From NCBI RefSeq assembly GCF_014640155.1, contig NZ_BMGK01000002.1, forward strand, positions 10,589 through 74,588: a DNA stretch of 64,000 nt, read 5' to 3'. Source of the DNA: Planktosalinus lacus (GTDB lineage: Bacteria > Bacteroidota > Bacteroidia > Flavobacteriales > Flavobacteriaceae). The notes beneath the pieces are model-generated. The model made no database searches, was not told the origin of the DNA, and worked only from the letters and a program-made list of their open reading frames with translations. The position numbers and the translations under genes were made by a program. Shown here one piece after another: positions 7,867-15,529 of this stretch; position 1 is the stretch's first letter, and each line of letters starts with the position of its first letter.

Positions 7867-8030
7867 TCAAAATTGGAGAGGTTTTCTCCAAGTCTTGTTC
7901 GAGAATTGTTTGAGAAAAGCCTTTAAAAGAGTAGCTTTTAAAGAGAATCCTCAAACAATGGTGGAAGGTTTTGCAATGGAAAGACAAGATCCCCGCCCCT
8001 ACCTTCGCTGAAGCTTCGGCAGGCAAGTTC

Positions 8031-8072
8031 GCGGGTATTTTAGAGGGTAATATTCCCATGCTTCCGGTTAGG
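8031..8072 (-). repeat. Diverged duplicate of the 3' end of pccB
   Basis: On the minus strand this stretch encodes PNRKHGNITL and a stop. The real pccB end at 8127-8159 encodes [10 protein letters not shown] and a stop, and both are followed by the same GCGGGTAT hairpin arm. The match ends at about 8072. It looks like a local duplication carried along with the hairpin repeat. Confidence 0.65.
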
Positions 8073-8126
8073 AAATGAATGGGCAAGTCCCACTTTGATG
8101 GACGAGATACCCGCCTGCGCGGGTAT

Positions 8127-9668
8127 TTAGAGAGGAATGTTCCCGTGCTTTCGGTCAGGGCGGTTCACTGTCTTGCTTTCCAGTAAACTGAAAGCTTTCA
8201 ATAGTTTCCTGCGGGTGTCGCGGGGCATGATGACCTCATCGATGAATCCGCGTTGGGCGGCTTCAAAGGGTGTGGCGAACTTCTCGGCATACTCGGTTTC
8301 TTTTTCCTTGAGTTTGGCTTCGGGGTCATCCGCCTGTTGGATTTCTTTTCTAAAGATGATTTCACTGGCACCCTTGGCGCCCATCACGGCAATCTCCGCC
8401 GTGGGCCAGGCATAGTTAAAGTCGGCACCAATGTGTTTGGAATTCATCACATCATAAGCACCGCCATACGCTTTTCGGGTAATCAATGTGACACGCGGTA
8501 CGGTGGCTTCGCTTAACGCATACAGCAACTTGGCACCATGCAAGATGATACCATTCCACTCCTGGTCAGTTCCGGGAAGGAAACCGGGAACATCCACGAG
8601 AACCAATAACGGAATGTTGAAACAGTCACAAAAACGCGTAAAGCGGGCAGCCTTTTTGGAAGCATCCACATCCAGCACCCCTGCCAGACTCATGGGTTGA
8701 TTAGCAACAATACCAATGCTGCGCCCACCCAAACGGGCAAAGCCCACGATGATGTTTTGGGCATAATCCTTATGGATTTCAAAAAAGCTATCGGTATCGA
8801 TAATCCCCTTGATTACGGCGTGCATGTCATAGGGCTTGTTGGAACTGTCGGGCACAATGCTTTCCAATTCGTCACTGTATTCTTCTTCAGCTGTAAAAGG
8901 CAGCTTTGCCGTGGTTTCTTTGTTGTTCTGCGGGAGAAAGCTCAGCAACTTTTTAACGTCTTCCAAACACGCAATATCACTCACAGAGGTCACGTGCGTC
9001 ACTCCTGATTTGGTAGCGTGGGTACTCGCCCCTCCCAATTCTTCTGAAGTCACGTTTTCATTGGTCACGGTTTTCACCACATTGGGACCCGTAACAAACA
9101 TATAGCTGGTGTCTTGTACCATCAGGGTAAAATCAGTCATTGCAGGCGAATACACAGCCCCACCGGCACAAGGACCCATAATAGCAGACAGCTGTGGGAT
9201 CACCCCCGATGCCTGCACATTGCGGTAAAAGATATCGGCATAACCGCCCAGTGACCTTACGCCTTCCTGTATACGTGCTCCGCCGGAGTCGTTTAGGCCT
9301 ATCATAGGCACGCCCAGCTTCACGGCCAGGTCCATGGTCTTACAGATTTTCTCGGCATGGGTTTCTGAAAGCGCCCCGCCAAACACGGTAAAGTCCTGTG
9401 CAAACACACACACGGGACGCCCGTTGATGGTTCCGTAACCGGTCACCACCCCGTCGCCATAGTATTTCTCCTTCTCCATCCCAAAGTCAGTCGTGCGGTG
9501 GGTCACCAGAATCCCGATTTCCTCAAAGGAACCTTCATCCATCAAGTACTCCACGCGCTCCCGGGCGGTGAGTTTTTTCTTTTCGTGTTGCTTGTCAATG
9601 CGTTGCTGCCCGCCACCCAAGTGGGCAAGGGCGATCTTTTCCTGTAGTTTTTTCGTATTGTCACTCAT
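8127..9668 (-). CDS. pccB: Acyl-CoA carboxylase carboxyltransferase (propionyl-CoA carboxylase beta type)
   Basis: The 513-residue protein has the two crotonase-fold halves of the biotin-dependent carboxyltransferase family. Motifs include [14 protein letters not shown], the acyl/biotin pocket segment [14 protein letters not shown] in the N half, and [13 protein letters not shown] and [10 protein letters not shown] in the C half. It moves CO2 from carboxybiotin to an acyl-CoA, most likely propionyl-CoA. The start is set at ATG 9668 ([12 protein letters not shown]). A 13-residue upstream extension from TTG 9707 reads through the GC-rich hairpin repeats ([10 protein letters not shown]), so it is repeat-derived. 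Order and strand with the biotin carboxylase and biotin carrier suggest one operon despite repeat-filled spacers. Local GC is clearly higher than in the flanking regions. Confidence 0.9.
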   Translation of the reverse strand: MSDNTKKLQEKIALAHLGGGQQRIDKQHEKKKLTARERVEYLMDEGSFEEIGILVTHRTTDFGMEKEKYYGDGVVTGYGTINGRPVCVFAQDFTVFGGALSETHAEKICKTMDLAVKLGVPMIGLNDSGGARIQEGVRSLGGYADIFYRNVQASGVIPQLSAIMGPCAGGAVYSPAMTDFTLMVQDTSYMFVTGPNVVKTVTNENVTSEELGGASTHATKSGVTHVTSVSDIACLEDVKKLLSFLPQNNKETTAKLPFTAEEEYSDELESIVPDSSNKPYDMHAVIKGIIDTDSFFEIHKDYAQNIIVGFARLGGRSIGIVANQPMSLAGVLDVDASKKAARFTRFCDCFNIPLLVLVDVPGFLPGTDQEWNGIILHGAKLLYALSEATVPRVTLITRKAYGGAYDVMNSKHIGADFNYAWPTAEIAVMGAKGASEIIFRKEIQQADDPEAKLKEKETEYAEKFATPFEAAQRGFIDEVIMPRDTRRKLLKAFSLLESKTVNRPDRKHGNIPL

Positions 9669-9673
9669 ATCAT

Positions 9674-9720
9674 ATGCCCGCGAAGGCGGAATGTCATGTC
9701 CACGCAAGTGGGCATCTCGT
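9674..9720. repeat. Two GC-rich hairpin repeats directly before pccB
   Basis: On the minus strand ATGCCCACTTGCGTGGACAT and GCCTTCGCGGGCAT lie one after the other, the last ending a few nt before ATG 9668. Both belong to the CCCGC-N-GCGGG family also found before accC, clpB and the dehydrogenase at 60252. No ribosome-binding site is visible between hairpin and start. Confidence 0.6.
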
Positions 9721-9923
9721 TAATTATTTATCAATTCTTATTTCAATTATCCATATTTTGGATAGTTACTTTTATAAGTTTACGTCTTTGTTGTACCACT
9801 GAGGTTTCACGCAAAGCAGCGCAAAGGGTTTCACAAAGAACGCAAAGCAATTCGGTTTGTCTCTTTTCTCTATTCTATGCTCTCTTTTCTATCATCTCAT
9901 GTCTAACATCTCCTGTCTCAAAT

Positions 9924-11363
9924 CTACTCCGGCAACCGCAACACTTCCCTATCCTTCAAATACGCCTTTAAGGCGACCATTGCAGCGAGTTTGGCTTCGG
10001 CGTTGTTCTGCTCCAATAACTTTTCAGCAGAATAGTATTTCTTGACAAAATGGGTATCAAAGTCACCACTGCGGAAAGCCTCGTGTTCCATCACAAACTT
10101 GCCGAAGGGCAAGGTGGTGGACACCCCTTCAATTTCATAGCCGGCAATCGCTTCTATCATGCGTTGAATGGCTTCCTCGCGGGTGTTGCCATAGGTAATG
10201 AGTTTTGACAGCATGGGGTCGTAATAAATGGGTACTTCCATACCTTCTTCAAAACCGTCGTCCACACGAATGCCGGCTCCTTGTGGCGGGCGGTATCGGC
10301 TCAAGGTACCCACGCTGGGCATAAAGTCGTCGAGCGGATCTTCGGCATAGACGCGTAGTTCCATTGCATGACCTTTAATACTTAAATCTTCCTGTGCAAC
10401 CGAAAGGGTTTCGCCCCGGGCGATTTTGATTTGCTGTTCCACCAGGTCGAGGCCGGTGATGAGTTCGGTAACGGGGTGTTCTACCTGCAAACGGGTGTTC
10501 ATTTCCAGGAAGTAAAAGTTCTTGTTTTCGTCCAGCAAAAACTCCACGGTACCCGCGCCCACATAGTCACAGGCTTTGGCTACCATAACAGCCGCCTCAC
10601 CCATTTGTTTTCTTATTTCAGGTGTCAACACTGATGAGGGTGCTTCTTCCACTACTTTTTGGTGGCGGCGCTGAATGCTGCATTCTCGTTCGAAAAGGTG
10701 TACCACATTGCCGTGGGTATCGGCCAGCACTTGTAGTTCGATATGGCGTGGGGAGCTAACATATTTTTCGATAAACACCGAACCATCCCCAAAAGCCGAT
10801 TCGGCTTCGCTGATGGCGCGTTTCATTTGTTCTTCCAGGTCGGCTTCCTTTTCAACGATGCGCATCCCTTTTCCTCCACCCCCTGCAGAGGCTTTGATCA
10901 AAATGGGAAACCCTATCTCTACAGCAATGCTTTTCGCTTTGGCAACATCGGTCACGGCTTCGTCGATTCCGGGTACCATTGGGATGTCATACCCTTTGAC
11001 AGCCTCTTTGGCAGCGAGTTTGCTGCCCATAATACGGATGGCGTGCGGCTTCGGACCGATAAAGGTGAGTCCGTTTTTCTCTACAGCTTCCGCAAACCCG
11101 GCATTTTCACTCAGGAATCCATAACCCGGGTGGATGGCATCCACGTTCAGGCTTTTAGCCACTTCAATGATGTGGTCGCCCCGCAAATAAGATTTATTGG
11201 AAGCGGCTTCCCCCACACAAACGGCCTCATCGGCAAAGCGCACGTGGGGTGCGTTACGGTCGGGTTCAGAGAAAATGGCCACGGTTTTGATGCCCATCTT
11301 ACGGGCGGTTTTCATCACCCGCAATGCGATTTCTCCCCGGTTTGCTACTAATATTTTTTTCAT
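9924..11363 (-). CDS. accC: Acyl-CoA carboxylase biotin carboxylase subunit
   Basis: The product (479 residues from ATG 11363, MKKILVANRGEIALRVMK; ATG 11369 is an alternative) is a standard ATP-grasp biotin carboxylase. The glycine-rich ATP lid KASAGGGGKGMRI, EKYVSSPRHIELQVLAD, ERECSIQRRHQKVVEEAP and EMNTRLQVEHPVTE are all present. It carboxylates the biotin on the separate carrier protein using ATP and bicarbonate. It lies between the carrier gene (12028-12513) and pccB, all on the minus strand. A 15-bp hairpin (11371-11385) ends one base before ATG 11369, which may affect initiation. Confidence 0.93.
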   Translation of the reverse strand: MKKILVANRGEIALRVMKTARKMGIKTVAIFSEPDRNAPHVRFADEAVCVGEAASNKSYLRGDHIIEVAKSLNVDAIHPGYGFLSENAGFAEAVEKNGLTFIGPKPHAIRIMGSKLAAKEAVKGYDIPMVPGIDEAVTDVAKAKSIAVEIGFPILIKASAGGGGKGMRIVEKEADLEEQMKRAISEAESAFGDGSVFIEKYVSSPRHIELQVLADTHGNVVHLFERECSIQRRHQKVVEEAPSSVLTPEIRKQMGEAAVMVAKACDYVGAGTVEFLLDENKNFYFLEMNTRLQVEHPVTELITGLDLVEQQIKIARGETLSVAQEDLSIKGHAMELRVYAEDPLDDFMPSVGTLSRYRPPQGAGIRVDDGFEEGMEVPIYYDPMLSKLITYGNTREEAIQRMIEAIAGYEIEGVSTTLPFGKFVMEHEAFRSGDFDTHFVKKYYSAEKLLEQNNAEAKLAAMVALKAYLKDREVLRLPE

Positions 11364-11370
11364 ATTCATT

Positions 11371-11945
11371 GCCCGCGTAGCGGGTATCTAAATGCTCGCG
11401 TAGGCGGGCATCTCGTTAATAATATTTCTTATTTATATCATCTTATCTAACACGTATGCGACCCCACCGGGGTCTGTTTTATGGTGTCTCATTTTCTAAA
11501 TGCTCGCGTAGGCGGGCATCTCGTTAATAATATTTAAATCTATTTCATTTTATCTCTCACGTATGCGACCCCGCCGGGGTCGGTTTTTATGGTGTCTCAT
11601 TTTCTACAAATAGTTGACCCCGCCGGGGTCGGTTTTTTGGTGTCTCATTTTCTTAATGCTCGCGTATGCGGGCATCTCGTTAATATTATTTCTTATTTAT
11701 ATCATCTTATCTAACACGTATGCGACCCCCGCCGGGGTCGGTTTTTATGGTGTCTCATTTTCTACAAATAGTTGACCCCGCCGGGGTCTGTTTTATGGTG
11801 TCTCATTTTCTTAATGCTAGCGTATGCGGGCATCTCGTTAATATTATTTCAATCTATTTCATCTTATCTAACACGTATGCGACCCCGCGGGGGTCGGTTT
11901 TATGATGTCTCATTTTCTACAAATAGTTGACCCCGCCGGGGTCGG
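11371..11945. repeat. Higher-order array of two GC-rich hairpin repeats between the biotin carrier and biotin carboxylase genes
   Basis: Element A (TGCTCGCGTAGGCGGGCA then TCTCGTTAAT) begins at 11393, 11501, 11657 and 11815. Element B, the palindrome GACCCCGCCGGGGTC followed by a TTTT-ATGGTGTCTCATTTTCT tail, occurs seven times: 11460, 11567, 11616, 11724, 11774, 11881 and 11929. The pattern is A-B, A-B-B, A-B-B, A-B-B with a period of about 157 nt (first unit 108). A further A-like hairpin lies at 11371-11385, and GTGTAC...GTACAC follows at 11946-11970. The B hairpins would be strong in mRNA. The array sits inside what should be one operon. It is not a CRISPR: the spacers themselves repeat. 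Confidence 0.9.
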
Positions 11946-12027
11946 TGTACATAATAAACTTTAAGTACACATATCTGATATAATATCTATTGTCTCCAGT
12001 CCATCGTCTAAAGTCTATCATCTATAC

Positions 12028-12513
12028 TCACTCCATCTCAATCAACAACTGACCTTTATCAACGGTATCCCCTTTTGCTATAGCAACCGCTTTTACCACA
12101 CCATCGCGGGGTGCGGTGAGGGCATTTTCCATTTTCATAGCTTCCAGTACCAGCAGGTAATCGCCTTCCTTGACGGTATCGCCGGCTTTTACGGGCACAT
12201 CGAGAATCAGGCCGGGCATAGGGGCTTTGATATCGTTTACGGCAACAGCCTCTCCCAGGGAAAGCCCCATCGCCTCGATAAGCGCGTCAAGTGGGGTGCC
12301 GATTGCAACCCTGTAGCTACTCGAATTGATTTTAACGGTATAGGTTTTATTAATGAAATCGGTGGCGGTGACTTCTATGGTTTTAGACTGATTTTGGTGT
12401 ATGAGATGCAGACTGTTGTCAGTTATTTGCTGAATGTCCAGGTTTTGTATTTCATTTTCGGTCAGTGAAAAGTCAAACTCCTCATTAACCTGTAGACGGT
12501 ATTTAGTCTCCAT
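12028..12513 (-). CDS. Biotin carboxyl carrier protein of acyl-CoA carboxylase
   Basis: The 161-residue product has a C-terminal biotinyl domain (about residues 92-161): IKAPMPGLILDVPVKAGD, then the biotinylation site VLEAMKMEN with the modified lysine. The N-terminal ~85 residues are a short family-specific domain. It carries biotin between the carboxylase and the transferase. First gene of the carboxylase set and followed by the hairpin array. Separate genes for carrier, carboxylase and transferase are usual for propionyl/acyl-CoA carboxylases of Bacteroidota. Confidence 0.9.
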   Translation of the reverse strand: METKYRLQVNEEFDFSLTENEIQNLDIQQITDNSLHLIHQNQSKTIEVTATDFINKTYTVKINSSSYRVAIGTPLDALIEAMGLSLGEAVAVNDIKAPMPGLILDVPVKAGDTVKEGDYLLVLEAMKMENALTAPRDGVVKAVAIAKGDTVDKGQLLIEME

Positions 12514-12797
12514 ATAGTGTAGTGCTTAGTATCAATTTATAAAGGTAAAGATACATATTTCGGAACGAACTCAAAAAAGGATTTGTTGATGATTCCTAAC
12601 TGATTCGTGAGCAGTGTGTTTCAAATTCTAAGTCTTGGAACAGGAATTGAAAGTGTGTCTACCTTGCTTACCTAAACATTTGGAACACGGCATTGGTTAT
12701 GAATATGTGATTGTAATTGTTCTGCGAACTCTAGGATTCTTGCATAGAATATATTTAGAGTCTTTCAGGAAACAAGTTAATTGAACTCAATGAAGAA

Positions 12798-13235
12798 TCA
12801 ACCGACCTTAATAGTCGTTTCCATACTGATTTTTGAATGTATGGAATTTGAAATCAAACAATGGTGTTCACTTTTATCAAGAATGCGTTCTGCACGTTCT
12901 TCTTTTTCGGTTGAAGGAATGGTGAGCGTGGGATACAGATGAATTTCTGTGATTTGAAACTTACCGTCTTTTTTAGCTAGTATTCCTTTGGCATTGCAAT
13001 CAAAGGCTATAAACTCCAGTTTTGAGTTTTCGGCAATTGCCAGAAACGTAGTCATCAGGCAACTGCAAACAGAGGCCACAAACAAATGCTCGGGCGACCA
13101 TATTCCGGGCATTCCTTTGGGAAACTCCGGAGGGGTTGCCACTTCAATTTTGGTATTTAATACCGGCGAACTCATGGACCCTTTTCGGTCGTGTTGCCAG
13201 TTTAAATCTACAGTATATTCGTGTGCTTCAGTCAT
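12798..13235 (-). CDS. OsmC/Ohr family peroxide-reducing protein
   Basis: The 145 residues fit the OsmC fold: PEHLFVASVCSCLMTTFLAI carries the first redox cysteine region, and HHCLISNSI carries the second, peroxidatic-pair cysteine. Family members reduce organic hydroperoxides with thiol donors; some small OsmC-like proteins have other or unknown substrates. A palindrome ATGAC-AAGA-GTCAG sits at 13297-13310, exactly 22 nt before TAACTTTG, which puts it in the same predicted regulon as the hemoglobin and cbb3 oxidase operons. Confidence 0.85.
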   Translation of the reverse strand: MTEAHEYTVDLNWQHDRKGSMSSPVLNTKIEVATPPEFPKGMPGIWSPEHLFVASVCSCLMTTFLAIAENSKLEFIAFDCNAKGILAKKDGKFQITEIHLYPTLTIPSTEKEERAERILDKSEHHCLISNSIHSKISMETTIKVG

Positions 13236-13266
13236 GATGTAAGGTTTTGAAATAAATTTAGCATAC

Positions 13267-13310
13267 CAAAGTTAGTTTGATAGATGCAAACAAACTATGA
13301 CAAGAGTCAG
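13267..13310 (-). promoter_or_regulatory. Crp/Fnr-type site and promoter for osmC
   Basis: The site is ATGACAAGAGTCAG (13297-13310 as written on the plus strand). The -7 element TAACTTTG (minus strand, 13267-13274) follows after exactly 22 nt, placing the site near -41, the class II activator position. ATG 13235 is 31 nt further. The same half-sites and spacing occur at 14488-14531 and 24767-24810. Confidence 0.7.
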
Positions 13311-13321
13311 TAATGGCTTAA

Positions 13322-13699
13322 CTATCGTGCTTCAAATAAGGTCAGGTAAAGATGGGAAGCCATTTTACGGGCATTGTTTTTGGCGCGATTGGCATTTTCG
13401 CCTTCAAACAGGGAGTCGATGGTTTCAAACCAAAGATTGATCCAATTCCCGAAATGCTCCATTTGAAGTGCATTGTGGTATTTTTGGTCTAATTTGATAT
13501 GCGCTTTTGCAGGATTGCCTTTGAATTTGGCTTTAAAAAACAGATTGCTTTCCCAAAAGTCTGTGAGTTTTTCCAAATGTGCATCCCAGTCAGTAATGGT
13601 GTCATTGAAAAAATGGCCTATTTCCGCACTCTTTTGCACTTTGGCATAGAACGAAGAAACAAGTAAATAAACATCTTCTCTGTTTTTTATGTCTTGCAT
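13322..13699 (-). CDS. Group III truncated hemoglobin
   Basis: The 125-residue start at ATG 13699 gives MQDIKNREDVYLLVSSFYAK, which fits the family N-terminus. A TTG five codons upstream would overlap the previous stop. Features include the IGHFF segment, DFWESNLFF and KAHIKLDQKYHNALQMEHFG, with the proximal heme-ligand histidine in the LDQKYHNALQ-LEHF region as in group III (trHbP) globins. These proteins bind O2 or NO, and some act in NO or peroxide detoxification. The gene is last in a three-gene unit behind a Crp/Fnr-type site. Confidence 0.88.
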   Translation of the reverse strand: MQDIKNREDVYLLVSSFYAKVQKSAEIGHFFNDTITDWDAHLEKLTDFWESNLFFKAKFKGNPAKAHIKLDQKYHNALQMEHFGNWINLWFETIDSLFEGENANRAKNNARKMASHLYLTLFEAR

Positions 13700-13706
13700 G
13701 GACTGT

Positions 13707-14153
13707 TTATTCAAAATATTGAAAGTAAACCGGTATGTGTTGGTTTAAGTTGGCTACTGCTTTTTGAGCTGTTTCCGGGTCTTTTGTCAGATCTTCAAAG
13801 AGTGCTTTCATAGGGTACAGAAAGTTGTGCAATTGGTCGTGAGATTCACCTTTCATAGTGCACTTTTCAAATACATATGCAAATTCGGTTTCCAGTTGGG
13901 TTTTTAAAGTAGTGTAATCATTACTTTCCTCCTCGAGGAACGTTGTAACATGCTTTTGCATTGCTTGAACACCTTCGGTTGTTTCAGCATTTGCTTGCCA
14001 TTTAGAGCCGTTGTTGTGTTTTAAATTGAGATGCCCTTCGGGACTACCTGTATGCAGTTCAGAGCTTTCAGGTGTAGCGGTTTTTTTATCACTGTCTGCA
14101 CAAGACACCAAAGTAAAACACACAAGCAGGGTTGACAATATATAGCTTTTCAT
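13707..14153 (-). CDS. Small lipoprotein of unknown function, hemoglobin operon
   Basis: The start is ATG 14153, giving MKSYILSTLLVCFTLVSC with a lipobox (LVSC). A long ORF reading on to 14483 runs through the preceding gene in another frame and is rejected. The mature ~130 residues are polar and helical, with conserved-looking pairs HLNLKHNNGSKWQAN and EKCTMKGESHDQLHNFL. The histidines, cysteine and methionine of the latter could bind heme or metal, which is only a guess. It ends 7 nt before the hemoglobin start. Confidence 0.75.
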   Translation of the reverse strand: MKSYILSTLLVCFTLVSCADSDKKTATPESSELHTGSPEGHLNLKHNNGSKWQANAETTEGVQAMQKHVTTFLEEESNDYTTLKTQLETEFAYVFEKCTMKGESHDQLHNFLYPMKALFEDLTKDPETAQKAVANLNQHIPVYFQYFE

Positions 14154-14164
14154 AATAATATTTT

Positions 14165-14458
14165 TTAAAGGTAAAGCATTGTTAAATGAAATACAATAAG
14201 CACCACACTGATTAGCAAACTCAACACCAGGGAATTGTAAACAAACTTCGCTTTGAGCTGAGCCAGCACACTGGCATTGTACCACATGGCCACCGCTACT
14301 ACTAAAAAGAGCTGGACCATTTCTGCTGCAGAGGTTCCACTCATCAATATTAACATAGCCGCAATTGAACCGATACAGCTGGAAGCAATGACTCCTAAAA
14401 CTGCATAGGTATAGTACATTTCCTGAAATTCTGTGAGACCTTTTTGATACAAATTCAT
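14165..14458 (-). CDS. Small membrane protein of unknown function
   Basis: The 97 residues form about three transmembrane helices: YTYAVLGVIASSCIGSIAAM, VQLFLVVAVAMWY, and LVLSLLISVVLIVFHLTMLYL. I do not recognise a named family. First gene of a unit that continues with the lipoprotein (12 nt gap) and the hemoglobin. The promoter carries a near-perfect Crp/Fnr-type palindrome. The Crp/Fnr regulator gene ends 80 nt upstream. Confidence 0.75.
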   Translation of the reverse strand: MNLYQKGLTEFQEMYYTYAVLGVIASSCIGSIAAMLILMSGTSAAEMVQLFLVVAVAMWYNASVLAQLKAKFVYNSLVLSLLISVVLIVFHLTMLYL

Positions 14459-14487
14459 TATTCACATTGGTTTTTTGGTTCAATGTG

Positions 14488-14531
14488 TAAAGTTAGAATC
14501 TGTACAAGTTTCTATTTATGACCTGAGTCAT
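14488..14531 (-). promoter_or_regulatory. Crp/Fnr-type site and promoter for the membrane protein-lipoprotein-hemoglobin operon
   Basis: ATGAC-CTGA-GTCAT at 14518-14531 has perfect half-sites, extended by one base pair on each side. TAACTTTA (minus strand, 14488-14495) follows after exactly 22 nt, and ATG 14458 is 29 nt below that. The palindrome lies between this operon and the regulator gene, as expected if that regulator controls its neighbour. Confidence 0.72.
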
Positions 14532-14538
14532 AACCCGG

Positions 14539-15135
14539 CTAGCGGAATAATTTTCTGTTTATTATTTTGAGTTCCCCCTTTTTTTCCAGTGACTTGGTAG
14601 CCCTGATTACTGTTTCAACCCTTAAACCGGTCAAATCTGCAATTTGCTGACGCGTGATATCCACCTGAAAAGAAAACGGAGTATCGAGATGGTGGACATA
14701 CTTCTTGAGGTAATCGAGTATTCTTAAAATGCGGTGTTCCGGTTCTTGGGAGGAAAGTTCAGTCGCCATGATGGCTTTGTAATACAGTCGGCTGGCAAGC
14801 GCTTTTGTAATTGAGAGATGTTCATCAGGATGTGCTTTGAGCAATTCCAGGAAATTGTCTTTTGAAACCCTTAAAACCTCAGCATCTGAAAGCGCCTCAG
14901 CATGTGCAGGATATTTCACATCTGCAAACAAAGGAGGTTCACCAAAACTTTGCCCTTTAAAGAAAATGCCCTGGATAAACTCTTTTCCGTCATCGTTGAA
15001 GTTGTTCATTTTCACTTCACCGCTCAGGATTTGAAAATAACACAAGGCCGGTTGCCCTTCAGAAAAGATTTGATCTCCTTTTAAAAAAGTTAACTTCTCT
15101 GCTTCAAATTTATATAAAATGTCCTCTGCAATCAT
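14539..15135 (-). CDS. Crp/Fnr family transcription regulator
   Basis: The 198-residue protein has a cyclic-nucleotide-binding-type beta-roll (residues ~10-115, with GDQIFSEGQPALCYFQILSG), a long dimer helix, and a C-terminal winged helix whose recognition helix is ITRQQIADLTGLRVETVIRA. The E...R pair of VETVIR matches positions that read TGA half-sites in Fnr/Crp proteins. There is a single cysteine in the sensor part, so an Fnr-type iron-sulfur cluster is unlikely; the ligand is unknown. Its start overlaps the stop of the upstream thioredoxin gene by 4 nt, so both are cotranscribed. The three ATGACnnnnGTCAT-like sites in this window are candidate targets. Confidence 0.88.
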   Translation of the reverse strand: MIAEDILYKFEAEKLTFLKGDQIFSEGQPALCYFQILSGEVKMNNFNDDGKEFIQGIFFKGQSFGEPPLFADVKYPAHAEALSDAEVLRVSKDNFLELLKAHPDEHLSITKALASRLYYKAIMATELSSQEPEHRILRILDYLKKYVHHLDTPFSFQVDITRQQIADLTGLRVETVIRATKSLEKKGELKIINRKLFR

Positions 15136-15434
15136 TTACTATGCTGTTGGATAATTTGTATCAACTCGTGTTTTTGCAATACCCCCGATTGCCGCCACAA
15201 TTGTTTTCCATCTCTGAACAATATCATAGTGGGTACTCCCCTAACCTGATACTGAGCCGCCAGTGGCTGATTTTTATCGACATCGATTTTAACAATTTTA
15301 ATGGCTTCTCCCAGTTCTGATTTCACGTCAGTTAAGATGGGTGCTAACATTTTACAAGGTCCACACCAGGTGGCAAAAAAGTCAACCAAAACAGGTTTCT
15401 CATCCTTGATTATCTCACTAAATTTTGATTTCAT
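15132..15434 (-). CDS. Thioredoxin
   Basis: The start is ATG 15434 (MKSKFSEIIKDEKPVLVDFF). A longer ORF to 15488 would include the TATCTTTG promoter element at 15460-15467 on the minus strand, so it is not used. The 100-residue product carries the WCGPCKM active site and the cis-proline segment GVPTMILF. It reduces protein disulfides in the cytoplasm. The stop and the ATG of the Crp/Fnr gene overlap (ATGA), tying thiol reduction to this regulatory unit. Confidence 0.9.
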   Translation of the reverse strand: MKSKFSEIIKDEKPVLVDFFATWCGPCKMLAPILTDVKSELGEAIKIVKIDVDKNQPLAAQYQVRGVPTMILFRDGKQLWRQSGVLQKHELIQIIQQHSK

Positions 15435-15529
15435 ATCGTTACATTTTTCTTCCTCTACACAAAGATACAACTCCCTTTTAAAACGCATCAGGAAGTCTTA
15501 AAAATACACAAAAAAACTATCTTTGCAGC

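Larger units (their letters stand above)
7649..8126. other. Gene-free spacer with repeats between FG-GAP copy B relic and pccB
   Basis: There is no credible gene. The spacer holds the decamer repeat at 7821-7866, a GC-rich palindromic stretch at about 7992-8037 (CCCGCC...GAAGCTTC...GCGGGT), a diverged copy of the pccB 3' end at 8031-8072, and an ACCCGCCTGCGCGGGT hairpin at 8109-8124. A 97-residue minus-strand ORF across it is made of these repeats and is not accepted. Confidence 0.6.

Noticed and set aside
7793-8086. Minus-strand ORF of 97 codons
   Set aside because: It is made of the decamer repeat, a hairpin repeat and an out-of-frame copy of the pccB end; no domain, signal or promoter.
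9669-9707. 13-residue N-terminal extension of PccB
   Set aside because: The added codons are the hairpin repeat, and the conserved start MSDNTKK lies at 9668.
11720-11905. Plus-strand ORF over the hairpin array
   Set aside because: The peptide only reflects the tandem B elements and has no other support.
11390-11945. Repeat array considered as a CRISPR
   Set aside because: The spacers between repeats are themselves repeated, unit length is irregular (about 50 and 157), and there are no cas genes.
14154-14483. Upstream extension of the small lipoprotein ORF
   Set aside because: It reads through the membrane protein gene in another frame; the lipoprotein signal starts at ATG 14153.
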